NCBI GenBank assembly: GCA_019054805.1
Contig: JAHQIY010000008.1
Span: forward strand, 1,473,501 to 1,537,500
DNA length: 64,000 nucleotides
Direction: 5' to 3'
DNA from: Brachionus manjavacas
Taxonomy: Eukaryota > Rotifera > Eurotatoria > Ploima > Brachionidae
The notes beneath the pieces are model-generated. The model had not been told where the DNA came from and ran no database searches. It saw only the letters and a list, made by a program, of their open reading frames with translations. Within the stretch, counting starts at the first letter, position 1. Every line of letters starts with the position of its first letter. Both the position numbers and the translations under genes were made by a program. Of the stretch, positions 53,881 through 64,000 are shown piece by piece.

Positions 53881-54289
53881 TAAACAATACTAATTGGTCT
53901 TTAATTAATAATAATAATAATACTATATAATAGTTTTTTAATAGTTAAATGATTAATATTTATTTTTCTTCTTTAATTCTCAGATTAAATTTAATTTAAT
54001 TTCTTAGTAATAGTTTTGAATTTAAGTTTTGAATATAAATTTAAAAAAAAATCTTCATTATTTCGAGCTATTTTATATAGTATATTATTTTATATAATAA
54101 GGAAATTGAAAATAAAAATCAGACAATTAATATTATAAAAATGAAGTTTATTTACTTGAAAAAATCTAAAAAAAAATTTACTATATACAACATTACAAGA
54201 TTTCAATTAAAACTAAAATGTATTCATCGCCTATTTTGATCTTTTAGAATATAATTTTTCTTACTAGCAAAAATTATGAAAAAAGTTTT

Positions 54290-54690
54290 AAACCAGTTGC
54301 TTTCAATTTTGTTAAAAGTAAACCATTCATTTCAACTCTTTGCTGTAAGATATTAATTTTTCAGAGTTTTTTTAAGGTCTTTCTCAGAGATATTAATTGT
54401 TGTATCATCTACACACATTTTGATATTTAAATTATTAAATAAAAATGGTGTATCATTTACAAAATTATGATAAAGGAATGGACCTATATTAAGGGGTTTA
54501 GACTTAAAAGTTCTTGAATCCAGAAATGATCTAACCCAATGGATAAGATAAGGTGGTAAGTTAATTTTTATTAGCTTGTAAATAAGATCCTCATGTCAGA
54601 CTTTATCATATGCTTATGATATATCAAAAAATAAACAACAAACTTTTTTTTCCAGTTAAACGATTCTACTTTTTTTAAAAAAGGAAGATT
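54290..54690 (-). mobile_element. third, decayed LINE subfamily
   Basis: Minus-strand KVCCLFFDIS, then HEDLIYKLIKINLPPYLIHW, VRSFLDSRTFK and, after a deletion, the box MCVDDTTI. Related to the abundant LINE but with a CVDD box and no intact frame. Confidence 0.6.
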
Positions 54691-54844
54691 GCTAATTAGA
54701 AAAAGTGTATTCAAATCGAAAATAAAATAAAATCAGATTTATTTATATTAATTAATTCATTTATTAAGATGAAATTTATTGTATTTAAATAAAGAAAAAC
54801 AAAGTAATATTAAGAAAATTATTAAAGGCTAAATTAAAACACAA

Positions 54845-55317
54845 AAAAAGATCAGAGTTGTTAACCATTGGAATGCCCTGCCAGCCGAAGTTACCGACTC
54901 TCAATCAATCAACCATTTCAAGAATAATAACGACGCCTTCAAGTCTAGCATATGATTTCACTATAGCGCACTAGTTCCTTCCACCTTTTTTTATTGTATA
55001 CTTCTTCTATTTTAATTTTTCACTGTAATTCTATTTAAATTGTAATTTTATTTGATTTGTAATGGTATTTAAACTGTAATCTTTTATTATGTAATTCTAT
55101 TTCTGTATTCTTGCATATTTTTCCTTTGAAAAATTCTTGTACATAATACTTACTTAATTCCACACAATACTTTCTTAGATTAAATAAAACAATGACTCTT
55201 ATTGAACTAAAAAAAAAAAAAATGTATTTGTCTGTTATTTTCCATCTTTTCTGCGTAATTTCGGCTACCATAAATGTCCTCCTAGTAGGTCATCTCCGCA
55301 AGCTTGCTTGCTGTAGC

Positions 55318-55354
<37 letters not shown>

Positions 55355-55360
55355 GTCGCA
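54845..55360 (+). mobile_element. LINE 3' end with RT C-terminus and TTA tail
   Basis: The plus strand reads RVVNHWNALPAEVTDSQSIN, then HFKNNNDAFKSSI and a stop at about 54954. This is the highly conserved C-terminal motif of many non-LTR RT ORFs (R-V-x-N-x-W-N-x-L-P). A 3' UTR follows and ends CATCTCCGCAAGCTTGCTTG, then CTGTAGC and a TTA run at about 55318-55352. The same end occurs at about 815-880. Confidence 0.75.
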
Positions 55361-55483
55361 AACTTGGTATATAACTAGATCAGATTTGTTTTTAAGTCAC
55401 AAGTCTTAAATAAAAAAAATTTAAGTCAAGTCAAGTAAGTAAGTAAGTATTTATCATAAACAGCTGATAAAATTTCTCGAGAG

Positions 55484-55512
55484 TATAAAAGTTAGGAGGG
55501 ACAAAAATCAGT
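55484..55512 (+). promoter_or_regulatory. TATA-Inr core promoter without assigned gene
   Basis: TATAAAAG at 55484-55491 and TCAGT at 55508-55512, with spacing close to that of animal TATA-Inr promoters. The next 80 bp are less AT-biased, like a 5' leader, but no ORF follows. Confidence 0.3.
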
Positions 55513-57985
55513 GAAACCATCAAGTTCATTTATTACAAAAATCAAGATTATTGTGAACTAGCTGAACCTCTTTATATTTAAGCTCATATCTATAAAATGA
55601 GCTAAAATATTTATTATCATAGTTTAAGTAATAATTTTATGAGTTAGAGTCATCTTTTGTTCTTTTAAAAAATTAATATTTTTTGAGAAAAAATCAATGT
55701 TTATTTTACCAAACAGATGATTTTTTTAAAAATCGACACATAAAATAAGCAATTTGACTTAACTATTTATATTTTGAAAGTTAAAAAGTTAAAAAAAATA
55801 GTTAATACAAAAGACTTGATTTCAAAAAAATTTTCTTTTTAAAATCAAAATTTAGGTATTGGTTCAATCTAAATAGTGTCAATTTTAGCTAAACAATTTA
55901 TACTTATTCGGCACGACATAAAAAAAAATTAATGATCTTGAGGCCCATTTTATTTTGAATTTTTTTAGATAGTGTTTAAAGGTGAATATTGATCTTTGAT
56001 TTTTAGATTTTATTAAATTAAATTATATTTTCTCGGTAAAAGTTATGATAGTTGAAAATAACATCAGCAATAGAATAAAATATTAGGAAAATTTCCTCCA
56101 AAATATTAAAAACAAAATTTTATAGTTGCTTATCTTATTTATTAAATTTTAGTGATGATCAAAATGATCAAAAATTGTTTTTGATATAATTTTTTTAATA
56201 AACTTGAAAATTAGTGCTTCTCATTATAAAAAAATTTATTATTAATAATTTTTTCAAACTGTCATATTTTTTATATAAGGACTGAATAGTTTTAAGTGAT
56301 TCACAAAATTTAGAAAATAAAATTAAAAATTAATCATTCAAATTTTTGTGTTTCTATTTTGTTATAAAAATCAATTGAATTGTCTTCAAGAAATTACTTC
56401 TAAATAAAAAAATTTTTTTTTGGCATGAAATTTTTTATCTGAATGTTATATAATTAAACTCTCATATTTTTTCCGACTTTATTTTCAACCTGTTTTATCA
56501 CAGAAAGTAAAATTTTTGATTTTCAAAATTAATAAAATATGAATTTATTTTTCTTTTCTTACCGATTTATTTTAATTTATTAAGCTAATAAAAATACTAA
56601 AAATGAATTAATAATATATTTTTTCAGAACTAGATTTTAACAAGATTTAAATGCCATCTTTATTGTTTATTAAGTAGACAAGTTATTTTTTAAAAGCCTT
56701 TACGACAAAGCTTTTTAAATTAGGAATTTACATTTAACAATAAATATGCAAATAAAAAGAAACAAATTTATATAAAAATTCTAAGCAAATATTAACTCAA
56801 TTTTTGTCGTATTGATTATTTTCCAAATCAGAAGCTTTTTATTTTCTTGCTTTTTTTATTTTTATTTTTATTTCTAATATATTTTTATTTTTGAAGGGCT
56901 CTCTTTGATCATTTCTAATTCTAATACTGAATGATAAAATAAAAAAAAATCTAATTTCAGTTCACAATTTCTTTCAATAGACCCAATTTTGGCTACAAAC
57001 CATTTCTTACTTTCGATCTTGGTTATACATTTCGAAGATGCTAGTTTTAGATGAATATTGGTATATTTCGTTTTTTAGAATTAAACAAATTAATGAATAA
57101 TAATAAGTTAATTATTTAAAATTTTTTTTGGCTAAACTTTTTCTCTTTTCAATTAAATTTATTAAATTTATTTTTGTTTTTTATTATTTAAATCGCCATT
57201 TATTTATTATGAAAAAAATATTTGCGAAATAAAAAAGGAAGATCATGTGTCTTCCATTAACCGAAAACAGAACTGCGAAAATTTTAAATCATAAATCTTA
57301 ATTTTTATTTTATTATTATTCATATACGAACTTCTGTAAAAAAGTTTTCTAGCAAGTCTTTTATTATGCCCTCTTCTGATACTAATAAAATTAAAAACAT
57401 AATTACATTTGAATCAAATCACCTAACTTAATCAAACTATTGATTTAGAATTTTTCTCTTACTAATAATATTTTTTAATTTTTTTTTACTTCATGTGTTG
57501 CACTAAAACTTTGCAGCGGATATCAGCATGGTATTATGGTAAAAAAGTTTTTTTTCTTACTGCATTGGAGATTGTTGTTTGCCTCTTAACTAATTTAAAA
57601 TATTTTAATATTGGTCTTGGCTAGTCAACTATGTTTCTAGAATTTTTAAGGAATTTTTCAATATTTTTGTAAAGGGATTTGGATCAATTTTCTATTAATT
57701 ATCTTCAGAAAAATCTTTAAAGAATTTTTTCACCAAAATATTTTTGCCCGGGCAAAACCAACATTATTATACTTAAATTGGTTAAAGGCAAACAGAAATA
57801 TAGAAGAATTTTCAAAGATTTTTAAGGTTTTTGAACATTTTCTCCAAATAATCTTCAGATTATTTTGAAATATTTTTTACTTTATTCTCTTTTTTTTCTT
57901 TATCTCTTTCAATATTTAATATTAAATAAGGATCTGGTGTAAAATAATCAGAATGATAATGTTTATTTTAAAAAAATTTTTTTTT
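55513..57985. other. AT-rich gene desert
   Basis: Nearly 2.5 kb of A/T runs with no ORF, splice chain or repeat that I can support. A short AAGTAAGTAAGTA tract lies just before it, near 55432. Confidence 0.4.
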
Positions 57986-57989
57986 TCCT

Positions 57990-58170
57990 TTTTCATTTTT
58001 TGTGGAGCACAGGGTCATTACTTTTTATTTCCACACAAGTCGATATTTCGCCTTTACCCTTACTTCTCCCAGTGCCATTCCCATTTTGGTGAGCTCTTTC
58101 ATGATTGTTGACTTGTTGACTACTGCTGGTCGTTTTATCTTGCGTCGGCCAAATTTAAGAAAAGTTTTCT
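57990..58170 (-). mobile_element. RTE 3' end fragment
   Basis: The minus strand reads RRRKIKRPAVVNKSTIMKEL, then MGMALGEVRVKAKYRLVWK and KVMTLCSTKN: the C-terminus of the RTE element seen at 7217 and 36538, diverged, with a stop. It abuts the first of the 593-bp repeats. Confidence 0.65.
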
Positions 58171-58763
58171 ATATTCAAAAGTAAGTTACACTTCATTTTC
58201 GAATGAATCACATTTTTTAAAGAATCCTCCGACTTTAGCAGTTGATTAGTTCGACAAAATGACTGCATATTCCAGATGTGATCATGTGAGCTTAAATCAA
58301 GGACTAAAATTTATTCTATGGGGTTTGAGGTTTTTATCTAGATATTTTAATTAAAAAGTTAAAATATAAGATAAATAGTATCGAATAAAAATTTATACAA
58401 TGATTAAAAAATTGATGTAATTCAATCTAGCTAATTTTTTTTGTAAGTTTTATGTTATTAAATAAATGTTTACAATAATGTTTGGCTAATGAAAGTATTA
58501 AATTAGCGTATTTTATTTTTTTCAAGAGTAAAATTCATGGAAAATTGAAGTTTATGATCAAATTTCGATTATAAAATTTGAATTTTATTGCAGAAGTATG
58601 TTTTTTAAGTAAAAATGTGTTTCTGTATTTAATTTTTAGAAATATTCGAAAATATCTTTTTTAAGGTGAATTTTTAGCATGATTATGAAAGTATGACCAA
58701 AAATATTTGTAAAACAAAACAAATAATTATGCATTTTGCTTTTAGATTAAGAGCAAAAATCAA
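58171..58763. repeat. 593-bp direct repeat, left copy
   Basis: Identical, as far as I can read base by base, to 59541-60133. AT-rich, non-coding, starts ATATTCAAAAGTAAG and ends GAGCAAAAATCAA. Flanks the LINE at 58764-59540. Confidence 0.92.
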
Positions 58764-59540
58764 GGACAAAAGATAAAGTACGACAAAAGATCACGTACGA
58801 CCAATCTACTGTATGCACTAAATATTGAACCAGTTATCTCGAAAATAAAAAAATTAAAACTGAATTTTGCATCCAGAATAATTGGTAATGAGTGTACTGG
58901 AAAAATATTTAGAACGAAAGAAACTGATCGAAATAACGGTAATAAACTTGTACAAGAGTTAAGAGAGATTCTTGGCTCGAATGAGTTCATTACTCAAGAA
59001 ATTTTAACTAAAAAAGTAAATAAAATCAAGGAAGAAGACGAGATAAAAAGTAAAAATGGAATATGTGAAACTATAAAATTTTGCCTGGAAAATATGGACG
59101 AAAGGAAAGAGCAATTAAAATTAATAGTTAAAGCTTACTCATGTAAAACTGGTCCTTAAGTGATAGAATCAAACAAAACTCAATAAAATTCGATGCGTTC
59201 TTGGTTCTTGTTTTATACGTGACTGAAAAATAATAACAAAGGGATAAACAAAATTTAAAAAGAAAAAAAAAAAAAAAGGAAAAAAAAAAAACTTACATAC
59301 GACTTTTCAAAAGGTTTTATCTTTTTTTTTTTTTTTTTTTTGTATCTCAATATTTGAATATTTAATCTAAAATTAATCTTTTGTGGTATTTATGTAATAA
59401 TTTATTTTAATATTTTAATTTCTTAAACATAATTGTAAATTAAAAATAGGAAAACTAACAGTACAAAAATCCTTGTATTTAATTTATTTTTAACATCGCC
59501 AAGTCTGGCGTAATTTTATGAATAAATAATAATAATAATA
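58764..59540 (+). mobile_element. 5'-truncated LINE between long repeats
   Basis: The plus strand is open from the first base: LLYALNIEPVISKIKKLKLN, FASRIIGNECTGKIFRTKE, then a helical tail to a stop at about 59158. This is the C-terminus of a CR1/L2-like RT ORF. The 3' UTR contains long A and T tracts (59260-59341) and ends CGCCAAGTCTGGCG, AATAAATAATAATAAT. It is not the abundant LINE. Confidence 0.75.
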
Positions 59541-60133
59541 ATATTCAAAAGTAAGTTACACTTCATTTTCGAATGAATCACATTTTTTAAAGAATCCTCC
59601 GACTTTAGCAGTTGATTAGTTCGACAAAATGACTGCATATTCCAGATGTGATCATGTGAGCTTAAATCAAGGACTAAAATTTATTCTATGGGGTTTGAGG
59701 TTTTTATCTAGATATTTTAATTAAAAAGTTAAAATATAAGATAAATAGTATCGAATAAAAATTTATACAATGATTAAAAAATTGATGTAATTCAATCTAG
59801 CTAATTTTTTTTGTAAGTTTTATGTTATTAAATAAATGTTTACAATAATGTTTGGCTAATGAAAGTATTAAATTAGCGTATTTTATTTTTTTCAAGAGTA
59901 AAATTCATGGAAAATTGAAGTTTATGATCAAATTTCGATTATAAAATTTGAATTTTATTGCAGAAGTATGTTTTTTAAGTAAAAATGTGTTTCTGTATTT
60001 AATTTTTAGAAATATTCGAAAATATCTTTTTTAAGGTGAATTTTTAGCATGATTATGAAAGTATGACCAAAAATATTTGTAAAACAAAACAAATAATTAT
60101 GCATTTTGCTTTTAGATTAAGAGCAAAAATCAA
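59541..60133. repeat. 593-bp direct repeat, right copy
   Basis: Second copy of 58171-58763, at an offset of exactly 1370 bp. It follows the AAT tail of the LINE directly. Confidence 0.92.
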
Positions 60134-60840
60134 CATTACCAAATTAAGAATAATTTTGAAAATTAATTTTTGTATCCAAAGTTAAACTAATTTCAACAGA
60201 AAACTCACCTATCAAAATGCGCTTTGGTATACATTTATATTTAAATTGCTTATTCAATGATATCAAACTCCATCTAATTGTCTAACAGTGTTGCCAGCAG
60301 CTACATTATCTTTGTTTACCTTCTTTAGATAAACACTGCTCAAATATTCTAATACACTGATAAAATTGTTTAAATTTGAATAAATTACAAAAAGAAATTT
60401 ACAAAAATTTGAAGATGTATCTAAATTTAGACGAAAAAAATTTTAATCTCAATCTAAAGTAAACATGTTAAGGCATAGATAAAAATCAAATTTTAATTAA
60501 CGAATTTTTCTGTAATAAAAAAGCCATTTATTTTTCGACTTTTTATTTTTATTATAATAAGATGCAACTTAAATTTACTTTAATTTTTTTTATTTAAATT
60601 GGCATTAAATTGAAAATTATGGCTAGAATTTGTCACGAGGCAAACAAAGCTAATTAGCTTCGAGGAACGTGCAAGGCCAAACTTTCACTCAAAGCATTTG
60701 AAGATAAATCAAAATTTAATAAAAATGGTAATAAAATTTATAATGCTGTGTCATCAAAATTTATTTTTCCAAATATTAGCTATACGATACTTTGAATGTC
60801 AACGAAACGTCTAGAATTAATCACAACATCACATATAAAT
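60134..60840. other. intergenic, downstream of TTI2-like gene
   Basis: AT-rich. A less biased patch at 60275-60310 (CTAACAGTGTTGCCAGCAGC) may be promoter-like. No ORF. Confidence 0.35.
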
Positions 60841-60841
60841 A

Positions 60842-61804
60842 TCAGATAATACTTTCTAAAAGATTTTTGAAATTAGCATCTAATTTGTGATCATTTTTCA
60901 AATTTTTCAACTCTTCCACATCAAATTTTGATGTTTTGTCATTTTTTAGAAGTTTTTCCACAATTCGACACACTTTGTCTATCACATTTAATTTCTCTCC
61001 AACTCTTTCCTTCATTTCAGTTGTATCTAAACCATAAAAATACAAAATTTTTATACAATGGCTCAGGACTGGTCTTGCATGGCAGTGGATTCGTTCGGAA
61101 CAAGTGTCAACAATAGCCATGATCAAATCAATGCTGGACTCGATGAATTCCGACTGTTTATCAAAGTCCAGACCAATCTTGGAGCTTTCAAGTGAATCAA
61201 AGGCAATTGTCAAGCATTTTTCCAAATGACGGCTCGCGAATACACCCATTTGGTTGACGAACAAAATTAAATTTGTGTAATAAACTGTTTTGGCACTAAT
61301 GCTCGTGGTCATGTAGCAATTGGTGAGCATTGAGCCCATTGTTTGAGAGTGCTTGCGGTAGTAGTGCTCTCCTGAAGCATACTCCGGTTCCATGATAGCC
61401 AAGAGCTTTAGCATTGATTTTCCAATCGAGTGCAAAAACTCGACACACTCTTTGTCGTTCAAGTACTTGCCAAAGGTCTCGTAAAGCAATTGGGCTCTCA
61501 TGTTGAAGAGAAGTTTGGCCTGGGTCAAATTATCCAGCAGGTGATTTAGAATGCGGAGAGCGTGGATTTTTTTCTGATAATCCAGCTCTTCTAGATAAAA
61601 TATGCCGTATCTGAGCGTGACTTCAAGCAGGGCTTCGTCGTCAAAGCCCGGAAAGTTGACCTTAAAAATGTGTTCCTCAAACTTTTGCTCCATGTCGGTG
61701 CATTCTTGAGCAAAAAAATTTCTAGCCTTGCCAAAACCCTCAATTAGTTTGACTCTTTTTTGCTTGGTTGAAGTCAAGTTTAAAAAGTTGCCAGATAATG
61801 TCAT
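60842..61804 (-). CDS. TTI2: TTI2-like protein (TTT complex)
   Basis: TTI2 works with TELO2 and TTI1 as an HSP90 co-chaperone that stabilises PIKK kinases (mTOR, ATM, ATR, DNA-PK). 320 residues in one exon, alpha-helical throughout, without signal or membrane segments. It aligns by eye with the C-terminal half of human TTI2: LRILNHLLDN then FNMRAQLLYETFGKYL (human YNRAQVLYHALSNHL), YYTNLILFVNQMGVFASRHL (human YARNLPAFVKRLGILTVRHL), and TCSERIHCHARPVLSHCIKI (human TWPRVSCRLVVLLKALLKL). Human TTI2 is about 508 residues, so the N-terminal third is absent or too diverged. The ATG at 61804 is the first in frame and no exon was found upstream. GC content is higher than in the flanks. The identification is from remembered sequence; a generic ARM-repeat protein is the alternative. 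Confidence 0.6.
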   Translation of the reverse strand: MTLSGNFLNLTSTKQKRVKLIEGFGKARNFFAQECTDMEQKFEEHIFKVNFPGFDDEALLEVTLRYGIFYLEELDYQKKIHALRILNHLLDNLTQAKLLFNMRAQLLYETFGKYLNDKECVEFLHSIGKSMLKLLAIMEPEYASGEHYYRKHSQTMGSMLTNCYMTTSISAKTVYYTNLILFVNQMGVFASRHLEKCLTIAFDSLESSKIGLDFDKQSEFIESSIDLIMAIVDTCSERIHCHARPVLSHCIKILYFYGLDTTEMKERVGEKLNVIDKVCRIVEKLLKNDKTSKFDVEELKNLKNDHKLDANFKNLLESII

Positions 61805-62795
61805 TTTAATTATTAGCTATTGAATGGATGCTTGGTCTTGATTAAGTGGGAGAACAATAAAAAAAAAGCAAGTCCTAAACGCACTAGGATACAAAGTTAA
61901 AATATTTTAAAATAAAAATTAGAATAATTAAATTCAACGCAATTACATTAAGAGTAAAATAATAGCTTTTTTTCCTCGGGTATAAATACAGGCTCTCACA
62001 AATAAATTTTTCTTTTCTTTTTTATTTTTTAAATTTCAAATTTTTGCACACTTTAAACTAAATCTTATCTAGATAGAACCATGCTTTAGAATATATTATG
62101 ATCGTTCTAGATCAGCTGAAATTTTAGTAAGCGCAATTTCACGGAAAAGGTTGTTCTATTAAAATAAATTATGATTCAAGTAAAACAAAATTCGATCACT
62201 TTTCCTTAGGAACCGATTTATTTATTCGGCGCAGAAAATTTAAAAAAAATTAGTTACATAATTTAACCATAGTACAATCACGCAATTTCCAAAAAAAACA
62301 TTGATGAAAATTGAGAAACAAAAAAGGACTTAAAAACTTATTTTCAATAAATTTTTAAAAAGTTTAAAAATTAATAACTCTGATCAAGGTATCAAATGAA
62401 TTAATAATTAATAAATTATTACCCAGTCTAGACGTAAATCGAAGCACTTAAAAAATTTAGAAATTTTAAATGATAAAATTTTATTTTCATAATTTAAAGC
62501 CTCTAACATTTAATTACTATAATGTTAGATTCAAAAAAATCAAACAAAAAAGCTCACTCCTGGACTAATAATCAAGTTATATCTTTGTTTATTTGAATCA
62601 CCTTTTTCATTGCTTGCATGATTGATCATTGTAAATTATTTTTTAATTTTTCAATTAAATTAAAAATTAATTTAGATTTAATGAGAGAAATAAAAACCAA
62701 AAAATGGAAAAAATAAATCACCAAGAAATAAATGATTACACGGCATCACAAGAGTAGAATGAAATTTAAGTAAAAAAAAAATTTATTTAATTTTA
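61805..62795. other. intergenic between divergent genes
   Basis: TTI2-like (minus) and the second deaminase (plus) diverge from here. CTCGGGTATAAATACAGGCT near 61975 is a good TATA box on the plus strand. A short ATG-led stretch at 62704 (MEKINHQEINDYTASQE) could be a leader exon. No other gene is seen. Confidence 0.35.
61981..61988 (+). promoter_or_regulatory. TATA box, probably of the second deaminase
   Basis: TATAAATA preceded by CTCGGG in an otherwise very AT-rich region. The nearest plus-strand gene is the deaminase paralogue about 0.85 kb downstream, so an intervening 5' exon and intron would be needed. Confidence 0.35.
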
Positions 62796-62846
62796 TTTGT
62801 AAAGTCAATTTTGGGAAAAATGTCGAAACAAAAAAAGTGTTTCCAG

Positions 62847-63403
62847 CACCGATAGCTTGACCGAAAATTACGAATTGAACCAATACTTCATGAACATAGC
62901 TATACTGGTTTCTAAGCGCCGAAAAAATGTCAAGCACCAGGTACTTAGGAAAATAAAAGATTCTTAAAATTGGACTTAATTTTTGACCAGGCAGGTGCAT
63001 GCATTGTCAACTCGAGTAATAAAATAATTGGCACTGGAAATTACACCCACAATAGTCCATTGAAAGAAGAGGTTCTTTCTTGGTTTAAGGAGACAAAGCC
63101 TAAAAATGATTACTGTAAGATTTTAGCTTAACTTTGACCAAAGCAAGACCAGATTTTTATCTTTTAGTGGAGCATGCAGAAGTGAACGCTATTCTGAGCA
63201 AAACCGAAAGCTGTTTGGATAATTGTACAATGTATTTGACATGTTTTCCATGTATAGAGTGTGTAAAATTGATTGCGCAGTCTGGTATTCGTAAAATTGT
63301 CTACATTGATGATTCTTGTTGTCAAACGTTGAGCGAAAACGAAATTTTTGCTTCCAAAGTTCTTCTTCAGTTGTCAGGTGTTTCTCACTACAAACTTGAA
63401 TAA
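62847..63403 (+). CDS. divergent dCMP deaminase paralogue
   Basis: A zinc-dependent deaminase of the dCMP deaminase fold. In-frame exons end at 62940, then 62991-63114 and 63144-63403. Introns are 50 nt and only 29 nt (63115-63143, with GTAAG donor). Family blocks: NQYFMNIAILVSKRRKNV, AGACIVNSSNKIIGTG, catalytic EHAEVNAI, and FPCIECVKLIAQSGIRKIVY with both zinc Cys. The Cys before HAE, present in the other copy, is Glu here. The GYNG/SDD loop that shapes the substrate site is replaced, and the C-terminus is shorter. The first exon has no convincing ATG; the frame is open back to about 62799, so an upstream exon is likely. Identity to the 37-kb gene is modest, implying an old duplication and perhaps another substrate. 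Confidence 0.75.
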
Positions 63404-63843
63404 TTTTTTTTCGAGATTAAAATTATTTTGTTTTTTTTTTGAAGTTTTCATTTAAATTGTTTTGTAAAGAACGATTGATTCCTGGACCAAAAATTCAATT
63501 TAATTAAAATTTTTTTAATAGTGAATTTTTGAATTATTTTTGTAAAAAGTGTTACATTTTTTTCTATTCGAGATTTTTTATCTCTGAGTAGTATAATAAA
63601 AATATGATTTTATTAGTTTTTTTATTCCTTATCAATTTTTTAATTTTTGAGTGAACTTTACTCTGAATTTTTAAAATTGCAAGAAAAATTTATTTTTTTT
63701 ACTAAAAGTTTAAAATTATTTAATGGGCTGGGTTTAAAAAACCATTTTTTACTTACAAAAAAATTAAATTTGAAATAAACTAATTCACTGACAGATAAAA
63801 TAATTCAATTCATAGGAAAATTTTAAAATTCTTAAAATTATTA
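63404..63843. other. AT-rich spacer between convergent genes
   Basis: 3' flank of the deaminase paralogue (plus) and of the gene ending at 63844 (minus). Only A/T runs. Confidence 0.35.
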
Positions 63844-64000
63844 TTATTTAAGTGAAAAGAAAGAATATTTAAAATTTCGAGTGTATTGCTCAAAAGTATT
63901 TTTAAGCAAACCAGTCTGAAACTTCCATTTCATGTCGCTCCCAACATCGATGCCTAAGTCATTTTTTACCTTACTTATCAAGACTGTGACGAAAATCTCA
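63844..64000 (-). CDS. C-terminal end of an unknown gene, cut by window edge
   Basis: The minus strand is open from the window edge to a TAA at 63846-63844, about 51 residues: EIFVTVLISKVKNDLGIDVG, SDMKWKFQTGLLKNTFEQYT, ending FFSLK. Composition is clearly coding compared with the spacer. No family recognised. Whether an intron lies just outside cannot be told. Confidence 0.6.
   Translation of the reverse strand, partial: EIFVTVLISKVKNDLGIDVGSDMKWKFQTGLLKNTFEQYTRNFKYSFFSLK

Noticed and set aside
58760..58990. 76-residue minus-strand ORF
   Set aside because: Antisense of the LINE C-terminal frame, which shows recognisable RT-tail residues on the plus strand.
58171..60133. LTR retrotransposon, with the 593-bp repeats as LTRs
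   Set aside because: The repeats do not start TG or end CA, no primer-binding site or polypurine tract is seen, and the interior is only a LINE C-terminus with an AAT tail.

Overview
The window is a strongly AT-rich stretch of animal nuclear DNA. It carries spliced animal genes: a tuberin-like gene, GEMIN2, NDUFB10, MRPL54, dCMP deaminase, a TALE homeobox gene, an amidated-neuropeptide precursor and a TTI2-like gene. Introns are mostly 45-80 nt with GT...AG borders. There are no tRNA or rRNA genes, no operons and no phage-like features. A small invertebrate with a compact, AT-rich, transposon-laden genome fits best. A rotifer such as Brachionus is my guess from composition and intron size only, held with low confidence.

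Layout. 0-5.6 kb: a foldback transposon with an 8-bp target duplication, then the 5' half of a TSC2-like gene on the minus strand. 7-11 kb: a transposon graveyard with a twin-primed RTE element, a CR1-like LINE, a tRNA-derived SINE head, a rearranged LINE and a piggyBac remnant. 14-17.7 kb: a single-exon homeobox gene (minus) and a YRLYamide precursor (plus). 21.2-24 kb: GEMIN2 (plus) and NDUFB10 (minus) converge about 120 bp apart. 24.9-31.2 kb: a piggyBac-type MITE, a deletion-derivative piggyBac broken by LINEs, an intronless unknown gene, a SINE, and a second piggyBac-like element enclosing at least two further inverted-repeat elements and a LINE. 33.2-44.8 kb: two diverged copies of an unknown 168-residue gene in a segmental duplication. 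Between them lie dCMP deaminase, MRPL54, a CD225/dispanin-like membrane protein, a hAT remnant and LINE copies. 45-55.4 kb: mostly LINEs, including a nearly complete two-ORF copy, a tail-to-tail inverted pair and an internally deleted pogo-like transposon. 58-60 kb: a truncated LINE flanked by identical 593-bp direct repeats. 60.8-64 kb: TTI2-like (minus), a second divergent deaminase (plus) and the end of another gene (minus).

Host genes are ordinary housekeeping functions (snRNP assembly, complex I, mitoribosome, pyrimidine nucleotides, TOR control) plus one neuropeptide and one transcription factor. They share no pathway, except that TSC2 and TTI2 both bear on TOR. The unusual content is the density and nesting of mobile elements and several insertion scars that still show their mechanism. 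Gene names rest on remembered family motifs; no search was run.
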